From: Shewanella psychropiezotolerans
GTDB taxonomy: Bacteria; Pseudomonadota; Gammaproteobacteria; Enterobacterales; Shewanellaceae
Length of the DNA: 64,000 bases
NCBI RefSeq assembly: GCF_007197555.1
Contig: NZ_CP041614.1
Span: 5,696,001 to 5,760,000, forward strand
Direction of reading: 5' to 3'
Part shown: one piece after another, positions 1 through 8,417 of the stretch
Layout of the letters: each line of letters starts with the position of its first letter
Numbering within the stretch: position 1 is the stretch's first letter
Notes under the pieces: generated by a model
Databases searched by the model: none
Seen by the model: the letters and a program-made list of their open reading frames with translations, nothing else
What the model was told of the DNA's origin: nothing
Program-made: the position numbers and the translations under genes

Positions 1-1
1 C

Positions 2-2077
2 TGGGTTCTGAAAGCTGGCACCACAGATACTTACCTGTTCGGTGGTAACAATCTAGCTACGCTCAACGCCTCTCTGGCACTGATTCAGTTTGTGCCCCCT
101 GAACACCTGAGTGGTAATTTCCGTTTCAAACTTGCGGGAACCTTAATCGATACCGCTAGCATCAATGGTAGCGACGTCACCCATGAGGCGAGTTTCGAAA
201 ATATCACCACTATCACAGTCATACCAGTAACCGATGCCGCCGACATGCCCACCACGACGCAGACTCTGACTGGGCTCGAAGACTCAGACATAGACCTATC
301 AGCACTAGCCAATGGCTCAATAGGCCTCATAGATCTAGATGGATCGGAAGTGATCTTCTTGACCCTACATGGGGTTCCGGAAGGTGCTGTACTTTATTAC
401 CGAGATGGCGGGAACCTAGTACAACTCCCCAACAATGGGGTCGATGGCGGTAGCTTCGATGGCAGTCCCACTTATTCCTGGTCGGTAACTCAAGCTCAGC
501 TAGCTAATCTGGTCATGAGACCGCCTCAAGATTTCAATGGCGACATCCCATTATCAATCCAGGCCATCACTCAGGAAATAGGCACTAATGACTTTGTCAC
601 TACTTCGACCGATATCATAATCGGTGTCTCTCCAGTAGCCGACGGTGTGCAGATTATTCAGGCTCCAGACAGCCTCTACAGCAGTCTCGAAGATGAGATA
701 ATCGTTATCGATCTAGAAGCAGAAGCATTGGAGTTATCCGGGAGCGAGCTGCTGCAACTCACCATAACAATCACCTCAGCAGATGCCTCCGCCTTGGTGG
801 ATCTCGACGGTATCAAGGTAGGCAGTGACTTCGTCTCCTTCACCGATCTCGGCGGCGGTGTCTTTAGCGCAAGTTTACTGATATCGGCAAGCAACCTCTC
901 TGAGTTTGAATTGCATCCAGGTAACCTTGCCTTCGGTACTTTAAACGTGCAGATGGATATCGCCTCAGTCGACAGCGCCACGGTTCTGGGTACCAATGAA
1001 ACTGACACCAGCGCACCGCAAATCTTTAATTTTGTTATCGAAATCGAACCTGAAGTTGATGCACCAATCTGGACTCAGGTGGGCGATATTATCGCTAATG
1101 ATCCTAACGATGTATCTCTGAACTTAGGCGTCGAGCTACAAAACCCTGCGGCCACAGAAACGGGAAATATGAGTATATTTGGCCTCCCCGATACCATGAC
1201 CCTGTCTGCAGGCAATAAAGTAGGCAACAAGTGGATAGTCAATCTGGATGACCTAACCGATCTTAAGGTTATCGGGGCCGTCGATGGCGATACTTTCCAG
1301 CTGTATTTAGAACCTATTGCCGAACTCAATGGCGATACCGCGCTCGGCACTCTGCGCATCATCACAGTCACAGTCGATATCAACGCAGTCATGATGCTAA
1401 GCATCCCAGCAACAAACTTGTTGAGCAGCCAACAAGATATTATGGGCTCACAAGATATGATAGAGAGTCGAGCAGCCATAAAAGACAGCCTCTTATCCAG
1501 CGAGTCCTACGAGATAATCAATAGGCATGTCGATGATGAAGCGCCTCTGTATTCGGTTAGCCCAGACCTTAATATTGCTTTTGACACTGGTTCTAATACT
1601 GGCTCAGATACAGAATCTAAGCAGACATTGGATGATGAAGCGCCTCTGTATTCGGTTAGCCCAGACCTTAATACTGGTTTTGGCACTGGTTCTAATACTG
1701 ACTCAGATGCAGAATCTAAGCAGACATTGGATGATGAAGCGCCTCTGTATTCGGTTAGCCCAGACCTTAATACTGGTTTTGGCACTGGTGATAATACTAG
1801 TTCTTATACTGGCTCTAAGTTGACTCCGGACGATGAATCCCCCAGCTATCATGTATCCGACAGTAACCAGCAAGCAACAGAAACAGAATTGACCCAAGCA
1901 TTATTAGCCGAGTCCATAAGACGTTCACTGTCACAGGATGAGGCGCCGCTCTACCACACATCCCAAAGCCAACCTGAATCAAACAATACCCAGACTTTAC
2001 CCTTTGCTGATGGGGCAAGCCGGGAGGCCCTCAACAATCTGCAAGATGAGATTAACTTAATGAGCCAACTAACATGA
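2..2077 (+). CDS. Giant repetitive secreted protein, C-terminal part only (5' end outside window)
   Basis: The reading frame is open from the first bases of the window, so this is the last ~690 residues of a longer protein. The visible part is a series of acidic, Thr/Ser/Gly-rich beta-sandwich-like modules; one contains DFNGDIPLSIQAIT, a pattern common in giant RTX/LapA-like surface proteins. The last ~190 residues differ: three 33-residue repeats with the core DDEAPLYSVSPDLN, then two degenerate versions (DDESPSYHVS, QDEAPLYHTS). I see no GGxGxDxxx RTX nonapeptides and no usual RTX-adhesin C-terminal target domain in this part. The stop overlaps the ABC transporter start by 4 bases (ATGA), so it is translationally coupled to a type I secretion operon and is presumably its cargo. 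Identity as an adhesin is inference. Confidence 0.75.
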   Translation, partial: WVLKAGTTDTYLFGGNNLATLNASLALIQFVPPEHLSGNFRFKLAGTLIDTASINGSDVTHEASFENITTITVIPVTDAADMPTTTQTLTGLEDSDIDLSALANGSIGLIDLDGSEVIFLTLHGVPEGAVLYYRDGGNLVQLPNNGVDGGSFDGSPTYSWSVTQAQLANLVMRPPQDFNGDIPLSIQAITQEIGTNDFVTTSTDIIIGVSPVADGVQIIQAPDSLYSSLEDEIIVIDLEAEALELSGSELLQLTITITSADASALVDLDGIKVGSDFVSFTDLGGGVFSASLLISASNLSEFELHPGNLAFGTLNVQMDIASVDSATVLGTNETDTSAPQIFNFVIEIEPEVDAPIWTQVGDIIANDPNDVSLNLGVELQNPAATETGNMSIFGLPDTMTLSAGNKVGNKWIVNLDDLTDLKVIGAVDGDTFQLYLEPIAELNGDTALGTLRIITVTVDINAVMMLSIPATNLLSSQQDIMGSQDMIESRAAIKDSLLSSESYEIINRHVDDEAPLYSVSPDLNIAFDTGSNTGSDTESKQTLDDEAPLYSVSPDLNTGFGTGSNTDSDAESKQTLDDEAPLYSVSPDLNTGFGTGDNTSSYTGSKLTPDDESPSYHVSDSNQQATETELTQALLAESIRRSLSQDEAPLYHTSQSQPESNNTQTLPFADGASREALNNLQDEINLMSQLT
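1532..1828 (+). repeat. Three tandem 99-bp repeats encoding DDEAPLY modules
   Basis: Units start at 1532, 1631 and 1730 (period 99 bp, 33 codons, frame-preserving). The first 40 or so bases of each are almost identical; the third diverges toward its end. Two further degenerate DEAPLY-like motifs follow in the protein. They make up the C-terminal tail of the type I cargo. Confidence 0.85.
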
Positions 2078-4206
2078 TAGAGACTGAGTCAGGTTACGAT
2101 CCTCTTTTAGCTGTCATCTTAGTCACTAACCGACAACTCGGGCTACAAGTCGATAGTGAGCGAATCACATCGGGCATAGCTTTGGTCAAAGGTAAGCTCA
2201 CTTTAGACTCGATAGCCGATGCCTTCATCAATGCCGGAATTGATGCCGCTCCCCAGAGCCTGCCAGTTAAGAAGATGGCGCTGCCGGCTCTGGTTTTCAA
2301 CAAACAAAAACACCCTTTCTATCTCGATAGCAAAGATGGATCGACACTGACACTCTACGATATTGAAGGACAGAAATGCACCTTAACTATGACTGAGTTT
2401 CAACAGGGCTTTCTTCATGATTCCTGGTATCTATCGCGCAAAGCCGAGCCTGATGAACGAGCAAAAGAAAACAGCATTCAAACATCGAGACATTGGTTAG
2501 TCGCCGCATTCGATGAAGTAAAGCCATTCTATATGAGCTTCCTGTTGGGCTCCCTCGCGATCAACATCCTCGCTCTGGTCACTCCCTTATTCACCATGAA
2601 TGTGTACGACAGAGTCGTGCCCAACCAAGCCATGGATACCTTATGGGTGCTGGCTACCGGGGCTTCGATTGCTATAGCCTTCGACTGGCTACTCAGACAG
2701 GCTAGAACTCGTTTGGCAGATGTGGCGGGAAAAGAGGTCGATATCAGGCTATCTAACCTGCTATTTCGTAAAGTCTTGGGCATGCGTCTGGAGCATAGGC
2801 CCGCATCATCGGGCGCCTTTGCCAAACAGTTACAAGAATTTGACAGCATTCGGGAATTTATCACTTCGGCCACCTTAGTGACCGCAGTTGACCTTCCATT
2901 TACCTTGCTGTTTCTGATACTCATCGCCTGGTTGGGTGGCTATATGGTGCTAGTTCCTATCACCTGCATGGTGTGTTTATTGGTGATCAGCTTTTTCATG
3001 CAAAAGAAACTGATGGCCAGTATCGAGAACAGTTCTAAGTTCTCGACTCAACGTCAGGCACACCTGATCGAAATCCTCAATATGTTAGTGGAAACCAAGC
3101 AAAATAACGCTGAGGCTAAGGCGAAACACACCTGGGAAGACACCATCAAGAATTTGGCCGATTGGCAAAATGAGTCCCGCATTGCCTCTAATACCTTGAC
3201 CCATAGCGTGATGAACAGCCAGCAACTGGTCACCATAGGACTGATTCTCACTGGTGTATATCAGATCTACGAAGGTAACCTGAGCATGGGTGGACTGATC
3301 GCTATCGTCATGCTTAGCGGCCGAGCCTCCAACGCCATCAATCAAATAGCCATGTTGTTGCTGAAATTTAAGCAAACCCAATCTGCGATAGTGGCTGTAG
3401 ACTCCATTTTAGCGCTACCTCAGGAGCAGAATAATAGTTTAACTTCATCATCAAAAGTCCCCTTCGATGGCTCTATCACCTTACGTTCGGCGAGTTTCAG
3501 TTATCCGGACCAGCCGATACCTGCATTCAACGATTTAACCGTGACAATCAAGCCTGGTGAACGGATCGGCCTCTTCGGTCCGGCAGGCGCAGGCAAGTCT
3601 AGCCTGCTAGCGGCAATGGCCGGACAATATCAGCTGACTTCGGGGCAACTTTTCTACAATCAACTGGAAGCCCGCCAATGGTCTACGGCAAAGATACGTG
3701 ACCATATTGGCTATATGTCCCAGCAACCTAACCTAATCTATGGAAGTGTGTTGGATAACCTACTTTTTGGCCTCAAAAATGTCGATGAAAATTTGCTGGC
3801 TAAGACCTTATTAACCACGGGAATAGACAAGTTGATGGATCGTCTCGGCAGTGGGCTGGATAGCCAAGTCGGTGAATTCGGACGTCAGCTCTCTGGAGGT
3901 CAGAGACAGGCCATATCATTCTGTCGCGCACTGCTTAGGCAACCTAAGCTGCTGCTGCTGGATGAACCCACCAGCGCCATGGATGAGCGCGCAGAGAATC
4001 AGATCATCGCCTGCCTTAAATCTCAGCCCAGAGACTGCACTATGGTCATCTCCTCCCACAACCCTAAGGTGCTCAGTATTTGCGACCGCATCTTAGTGAT
4101 GGATAAGGGCGGATTGATCACAGAACAAACACCAACAGATATGGCTAACTCGAGTAAACGTCGCATCAAGGCGGTGACTATTAGACCCAGGGAGGATCTA
4201 GCATGA
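2074..4206 (+). CDS. Type I secretion ABC transporter (LapB/RtxB-like)
   Basis: A 710-residue inner-membrane ATPase/permease that powers export of the upstream giant protein. Residues 1 to about 130 look like a C39-peptidase-like domain without an obvious catalytic Cys, as is usual for transporters of RTX adhesins that do not process a leader. A six-helix permease region (about 150-430) follows, then the nucleotide-binding domain with Walker A GPAGAGKSS, signature LSGGQRQ and Walker B LLLLDEPTSAMD. The start overlaps the cargo stop by four bases, and the HlyD-type adaptor follows 66 bp downstream. The family (LapB, RtxB/HlyB type) is clear; the exact cargo rests on adjacency. Confidence 0.93.
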   Translation: MIETESGYDPLLAVILVTNRQLGLQVDSERITSGIALVKGKLTLDSIADAFINAGIDAAPQSLPVKKMALPALVFNKQKHPFYLDSKDGSTLTLYDIEGQKCTLTMTEFQQGFLHDSWYLSRKAEPDERAKENSIQTSRHWLVAAFDEVKPFYMSFLLGSLAINILALVTPLFTMNVYDRVVPNQAMDTLWVLATGASIAIAFDWLLRQARTRLADVAGKEVDIRLSNLLFRKVLGMRLEHRPASSGAFAKQLQEFDSIREFITSATLVTAVDLPFTLLFLILIAWLGGYMVLVPITCMVCLLVISFFMQKKLMASIENSSKFSTQRQAHLIEILNMLVETKQNNAEAKAKHTWEDTIKNLADWQNESRIASNTLTHSVMNSQQLVTIGLILTGVYQIYEGNLSMGGLIAIVMLSGRASNAINQIAMLLLKFKQTQSAIVAVDSILALPQEQNNSLTSSSKVPFDGSITLRSASFSYPDQPIPAFNDLTVTIKPGERIGLFGPAGAGKSSLLAAMAGQYQLTSGQLFYNQLEARQWSTAKIRDHIGYMSQQPNLIYGSVLDNLLFGLKNVDENLLAKTLLTTGIDKLMDRLGSGLDSQVGEFGRQLSGGQRQAISFCRALLRQPKLLLLDEPTSAMDERAENQIIACLKSQPRDCTMVISSHNPKVLSICDRILVMDKGGLITEQTPTDMANSSKRRIKAVTIRPREDLA

Positions 4207-4272
4207 TGAGAGTTCATAAGTTAGCACAGGCTTACTCAGACAGATTCTACTTCCAGAAAAGAGGGCTAGTTT

Positions 4273-5586
4273 ATGGGTGCTAACCTTCATGTTAAGCACC
4301 TTGAAGGTGCCAAACGCGCTAATCGACTCATACTCATAGTCCTGGCGCTCATTGTTAGTACATTAGTTTGGGCCCACTACGCCACATTAGAGGAGGTCGT
4401 CATCGGCCAGGGAAAAGTGGTTCCCACCCTTGCAGTGCAACAGATCGAGAGTCTGGATGGCGGAATATTGAAACAGGTATTAGTCAGCGAGGGGGAGATA
4501 GTAAAAACGGGTCAGGCCTTACTGATACTCGATGAACTAAGATTCGCTTCGGCTTTCGATGAAGCCCAACTGAGTCGTAATGCATTACGCCGTCAACAGG
4601 CGCGTCTCGAAGCCGAGTTAAAGAGCGTAACCATAGATAAATTAGCTAGCCATTGGTTAGCTAAAATCACCGTAACTCCACAAACTATCGAAGTGATCGA
4701 TGATGAACCGAGTCTGAGATCCCAGGCAATATTCCACTCCCGTCTATCACAGCTTAACGCTCAACTCGATCAGGCCGAGCAAGCTGTTGAACAAAAGATA
4801 CAGGCCCAGGAAGAGAACCGTATCACCACACGGGCTCAAATTAGCGGTTTAAAACTGGTCCGCAAGGAGATAGCCATGACCAGAGAGGCGGTCAATGAAG
4901 GCGCAGTCGCAGAATTGGAACTACTCAAGCTAGAACGTGATGAGATAAGACTCGAAGGGGAGCTATCAGCGTCAAAAGCTATGGCGCGTCAACTGAAGGC
5001 GGTGAAGAGCCAGGCAATAGGTCAGAGACTCACCTTAGCCCTGGACTTTCGTAACAGAACCGAAGCCGAACGCAACGAAGTGATCAATGAGCTCGCGGGT
5101 CTACAGGAGAGCATCAAGACACTCGCCGATAGGTTGGAACGCACAAAAATAGCATCACCAATAGATGGCAAGGTCACCAATATTCTCATCCGCTCATTGG
5201 GCGCTGTAGTGGAACCCGGTGAATCCATCATGGCTATCGTACCGTCCGATGGCGCCTTGATTGTCGAGACTCGCATAGCCCCAAAAGACATTGCCTTCGT
5301 ACATACGGGACTCGAAGCCACGGTAAAATTTACCGCTTATGACTTTGTCATCTATGGTGGCCTGAAGGGCGAAGTCATCTATGTCAGCGCCGATGCCCAG
5401 CAACTAGAAGATGGCACCACCTACTACGAAGCCCATATTAAAACCAATGAGAACATGCTTAATGGCTGGCCGATTATCTCAGGGATGCAGGCTAGCACAG
5501 ATATTCTTACGGGAAAGAAAACCGTTTTAAATTATTGGCTAAAGCCACTCTTACGCGCAAAAGCCAATGCGTTACGTGAACCATAA
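4273..5586 (+). CDS. HlyD-family type I secretion membrane fusion protein (LapC-like)
   Basis: A 437-residue periplasmic adaptor linking the ABC transporter to the TolC-like channel. It has a short cytoplasmic N-terminus, one transmembrane helix (about 18-36, rich in Leu/Ile/Val), a biotinyl-lipoyl-like half motif (GQGKVVPT...IESLDGGILKQVLV), a long alpha-hairpin rich in Glu/Arg/Gln/Ala (about 95-290), the second lipoyl half (IASPIDGKVTNI) and a C-terminal beta-barrel. Length matches the HlyD/LapC family. A stop codon lies in frame just upstream and AGAGGG sits about 8 bases before the ATG, supporting this start. It lies between the ABC transporter and TolC-like genes in the same orientation. 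Confidence 0.93.
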   Translation: MGANLHVKHLEGAKRANRLILIVLALIVSTLVWAHYATLEEVVIGQGKVVPTLAVQQIESLDGGILKQVLVSEGEIVKTGQALLILDELRFASAFDEAQLSRNALRRQQARLEAELKSVTIDKLASHWLAKITVTPQTIEVIDDEPSLRSQAIFHSRLSQLNAQLDQAEQAVEQKIQAQEENRITTRAQISGLKLVRKEIAMTREAVNEGAVAELELLKLERDEIRLEGELSASKAMARQLKAVKSQAIGQRLTLALDFRNRTEAERNEVINELAGLQESIKTLADRLERTKIASPIDGKVTNILIRSLGAVVEPGESIMAIVPSDGALIVETRIAPKDIAFVHTGLEATVKFTAYDFVIYGGLKGEVIYVSADAQQLEDGTTYYEAHIKTNENMLNGWPIISGMQASTDILTGKKTVLNYWLKPLLRAKANALREP

Positions 5587-5598
5587 GGTACGGATACA

Positions 5599-6894
5599 AT
5601 GAGAAAACTTATACTCATCCCACTATTAGCACTTTCTAGCCAGACACAGGCGATGACGCTGGAACAGTCTGTGGCTGAAGCAATCAATCATCACCCCTTA
5701 TTGCAACAAAAATATGCCGCATTCGAGGCCGCAATCAGATATAAGCGTGCCGCAGTGGGTGATTACTTACCTCAGGTACGCTTGTATGGCGGAGTAGGTT
5801 ACGAAGATGTCCGTTTTAACAGTGGCCAGAGAATCGATAGTGAGCTGACACGCACGGAGATTGGGGTGAAAGTATCTCAACTTATTTTCGATGGCTTCAG
5901 AACTACATCTGAGATCGACAGGCTCGAATTTGAGAAAGAAGCGGAACGATTTGGTCTCATCTCAGAGGCTGAAAACCTGAGCCTTGAGGTTAGCCGAGTC
6001 TACCTTCAGCTTATTATGGCTAATAAAATAGTCGGGCTTGCCGAGCAAAATATCGAAGAACATAAACAAATCCTTAAGAATATCCAGTCGAGAGAGAACA
6101 GAGGCTTAAGCAGTGAATCTGATGTTGCCCAGGTCAGGGCCAGGCTCGCGACGAGCCAATCTGGCTACTTAGCAGCACGCCATAACCAGATGGATATGCA
6201 GGCTAAATATTACGATCTTGTCGGTGAGCTCCCCAAAGATCTTATCAACCCTAAACCTGATTTCGAATATGTCCCTAGCACCCTCTCCTACGCCTTGGAA
6301 CAAGCCGTTAGGAATCATCCCGAGATCGATGCAGCTATCTCAGACACCCAAGCTGCCAGCGCTCAGCATGAGCGGGAAAAGAGCGACTTCTGGCCTAAGC
6401 TTTCTTTAGAACTACAAGCCAACAAGAATGACAATATTGGCGGTATCGAAGGCCCGGACGAAGATGCCAGAGCCATGTTGATGCTCAGTTACGATATCTT
6501 TAATGGTGGATCTTCAATAGACAGAACCGAAGCCGCATCATGGCGTTACCAACAGGCGATGGCTGTGAGGGAAAATACAGAGAAACAGGTGGTCGAAAGC
6601 ACGCGCCTGGCCTGGAACTCCTATGACTTTGTCGGTCAACAGCGTAGCTTTTACCGGGTAAATGTCGATCAAGCCGTGATTGCAGAAAAGGGTTACATCA
6701 AACAATTCGAACTTGGAAGACGCTCACTACTCGACGTATTAGATGCAAAAGTAGAAGTGTTTCTGGCTCGAAAAAATTATATCAATGCTCATCATAACTA
6801 CCATATTGCAGCCTATAGGCTAATCAATGCGACGGGACAGTTAATGGAATCATTCAGAATCGATAAGCCGACGACCTGGAAAGAGGATGAATAG
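5599..6894 (+). CDS. TolC-family outer-membrane channel of the type I system (LapE/AggA-like)
   Basis: A 431-residue outer-membrane efflux protein that should complete the tripartite exporter. The N-terminus is a signal peptide (MRKLILIPLLALSSQTQA), and the mature start (MTLEQSVAEAINHHPLLQQK) is typical of TolC/AggA proteins. Two OEP-like repeats follow, with the expected Leu/Ala-rich helices and the landmark GRRSLLDVLDAKVEVF near residues 373-388. It begins 12 bases after the HlyD-type gene and its end overlaps the start region of the OmpA-like gene, so all are probably one transcript. In Shewanella bpfA-type clusters the equivalent gene is called aggA; I have not used that symbol because orthology cannot be tested here. 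Confidence 0.92.
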   Translation: MRKLILIPLLALSSQTQAMTLEQSVAEAINHHPLLQQKYAAFEAAIRYKRAAVGDYLPQVRLYGGVGYEDVRFNSGQRIDSELTRTEIGVKVSQLIFDGFRTTSEIDRLEFEKEAERFGLISEAENLSLEVSRVYLQLIMANKIVGLAEQNIEEHKQILKNIQSRENRGLSSESDVAQVRARLATSQSGYLAARHNQMDMQAKYYDLVGELPKDLINPKPDFEYVPSTLSYALEQAVRNHPEIDAAISDTQAASAQHEREKSDFWPKLSLELQANKNDNIGGIEGPDEDARAMLMLSYDIFNGGSSIDRTEAASWRYQQAMAVRENTEKQVVESTRLAWNSYDFVGQQRSFYRVNVDQAVIAEKGYIKQFELGRRSLLDVLDAKVEVFLARKNYINAHHNYHIAAYRLINATGQLMESFRIDKPTTWKEDE

Positions 6895-6895
6895 A

Positions 6896-7492
6896 ATGAA
6901 CAATACAATAACAGGTTTGCTTATCGCACTGACTCTGGGCTTAGTAACGGGCTGCGCTCAAACAGCTGAACCTTATGCGGCTCAAGCTCAAAGCAGAGAT
7001 CTATTAGACACAGATAATGACGGCGTGATCAATGCCAGAGACAATTGCGGGCAAACCACAACTGGCGCCATGATTACTAATGATGGCTGCCCCAAAAATC
7101 TCAATCAAGTTATAGAAAGAACTAAGGTGATCATGTTCAATTTCGACAGTTCACGTCTATCAAAGAATGAAGTCGACAAGATCACTGAGCTGTTACACAA
7201 GTTGATGAATTTACCTGAAGCTAAACTAGTGCTCATAGGCGATACCAGTCCGGAAGGTAGCGACAGTTATAACCATGCCCTGGCTCAACGCCGCGTAGAT
7301 ACCATACACGATATTGCTAAAGAGATAGGCTTTCCGACTCAGAGTATTATCAGCCAAACCTATGATCAGAGCGACCGAACGCCGACATCTATCTCAGGAA
7401 GAGAACACAGACTGATTGCCGTAGCTCAGTGGCAAGAATCGGGCACCCAGATGATGTGGAATATCTTCACCTCTGAGAAAAAAAATAGATAA
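6896..7492 (+). CDS. OmpA-family lipoprotein at the end of the type I secretion operon
   Basis: A peptidoglycan-associated outer-membrane lipoprotein of about 198 residues. The N-terminus carries a lipobox (LVTGC). A short Ca-binding thrombospondin-3-like stretch (DTDNDGVINARDNC) follows, then an OmpA C-terminal domain (FNFDSSRLS ... LIGDTSPEGSDSYNHALAQRRVDTI). Another ATG in frame at 6887 is possible, but AAGAGG ends directly against it; the same site is 9 bases from 6896, so 6896 is preferred. An OmpA-like gene ends many LapA/BpfA-type secretion clusters, where it is thought to anchor the machinery or the adhesin to the wall. The domain is clear; the precise role is inferred. Confidence 0.88.
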   Translation: MNNTITGLLIALTLGLVTGCAQTAEPYAAQAQSRDLLDTDNDGVINARDNCGQTTTGAMITNDGCPKNLNQVIERTKVIMFNFDSSRLSKNEVDKITELLHKLMNLPEAKLVLIGDTSPEGSDSYNHALAQRRVDTIHDIAKEIGFPTQSIISQTYDQSDRTPTSISGREHRLIAVAQWQESGTQMMWNIFTSEKKNR

Positions 7493-7510
7493 TATTCGAC
7501 AGCTGCAGCG

Positions 7511-7557
7511 AGCTCCAGACACCTCAGCCAATATGAGATAAGTTTGGAGCTATTTCT
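7511..7557 (+). terminator. Possible weak terminator after the type I secretion operon
   Basis: A 10-bp inverted repeat (AGCTCCAGAC at 7511-7520 with GTTTGGAGCT at 7542-7551, one G-T pair, 21-base loop) is followed by a short T-rich run. The large loop and broken T tract make this weak. The rest of 7493-7802 shows no convincing gene; a 62-codon frame on the minus strand looks accidental. Confidence 0.35.
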
Positions 7558-7802
7558 TATACATTACTAAAGATATTATCCCTCCAAATATAGAACGCCT
7601 CTAGCCATCCCCCTAGCTCTACCACCACTAGATCTCTTAGTGATGACTTTTGTGATCGACGCCGCTAAATACGATATTAAGATGTGATCTAACCAAGCAT
7701 TATTCAGTGTCATTCTTCTCCCCACTACCACTAAATGCTTAAATAGCCTTAAAGCTCGTATCAAACGAAGCTAGTCATTTCCCCCGAGCCTGAGGTATTA
7801 TC

Positions 7803-8339
7803 ATGAATCAGAACATCAAGGCATTACTTGCCACTACAGCCCTCTTTTTTAGCTGCCAGACTCTGGCAAGCAGTGGCTGTGCATTCGAAGATGAGCAAGA
7901 TGGCTTTATCGCCACATGCAGCGAGGAGAAACAAGAAGTGATATTAACCGGATTAGTAGCAGCACAAACATTGGTCACCGAACTCGATGACTTTACTGAA
8001 GGCTATAAAGAGTATCAGGTAGATACAGCGGCGATAACTCCACTTAAGTCACTTAAGGTTCCAACTGAAATCATTGTGATTATTGGCACTTGGTGCCCGG
8101 ATTGTCATCGTGAGACACCGCGTTTCATCCGTATCATGGAAGAGCTGAATAACCCGAACATTAAGGTGACTTATATCGGCATAGATCGCACTAAGACAGA
8201 TCCAGAAGGCTTAGCTGCCCAATATGAGTTTAGCCGTATCCCTACTTTCATCGTGATGCAAAAAGGCGAAGAGATTGGCCGAATAGTAGAACGTCCAGAA
8301 GTTTCATTAGAGATCGATTTGGCTAAAATTCTAAACTAA
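7803..8339 (+). CDS. Exported thioredoxin-fold protein with WCPDC motif
   Basis: A 178-residue protein with a signal peptide (about residues 1-23) and a thioredoxin-like domain containing TWCPDC at about 96-101 and a cis-Pro segment (FSRIPTFIVM). The two-Cys active site (C98, C101) suggests a periplasmic thiol oxidoreductase; the Pro-Asp dipeptide differs from DsbA (PH) and thioredoxin (GP). Two further cysteines (C26, C39) lie just after the signal peptide. A GAGG ribosome site precedes the ATG. It follows the type I secretion operon on the same strand after a 310-bp gap and is likely separately transcribed; a terminator follows immediately. The substrate is unknown. The outer-membrane proteins next to it are possible clients, but that is speculation. 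Confidence 0.8.
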   Translation: MNQNIKALLATTALFFSCQTLASSGCAFEDEQDGFIATCSEEKQEVILTGLVAAQTLVTELDDFTEGYKEYQVDTAAITPLKSLKVPTEIIVIIGTWCPDCHRETPRFIRIMEELNNPNIKVTYIGIDRTKTDPEGLAAQYEFSRIPTFIVMQKGEEIGRIVERPEVSLEIDLAKILN

Positions 8340-8360
8340 TCTAATTTAGAATTAAAAAAG

Positions 8361-8385
8361 AAAGGCACTCGATGAGTGCCTTTTT
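8361..8385 (+). terminator. Rho-independent terminator, probably bidirectional
   Basis: Stem AAGGCACTC / GAGTGCCTT with a short GAT loop, flanked by an A-rich run on the left and TTTTT on the right. It sits between the convergent thioredoxin-like gene and the TonB receptor and could stop transcription from both sides. Confidence 0.85.
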
Positions 8386-8417
8386 ACATTTTAAAATATC
8401 TAGTTAGCTAATCAAAA

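Noticed and set aside
7576..7764. 62-codon minus-strand open frame between the OmpA-like and thioredoxin-like genes
   Set aside because: No family similarity or ribosome site; likely chance.
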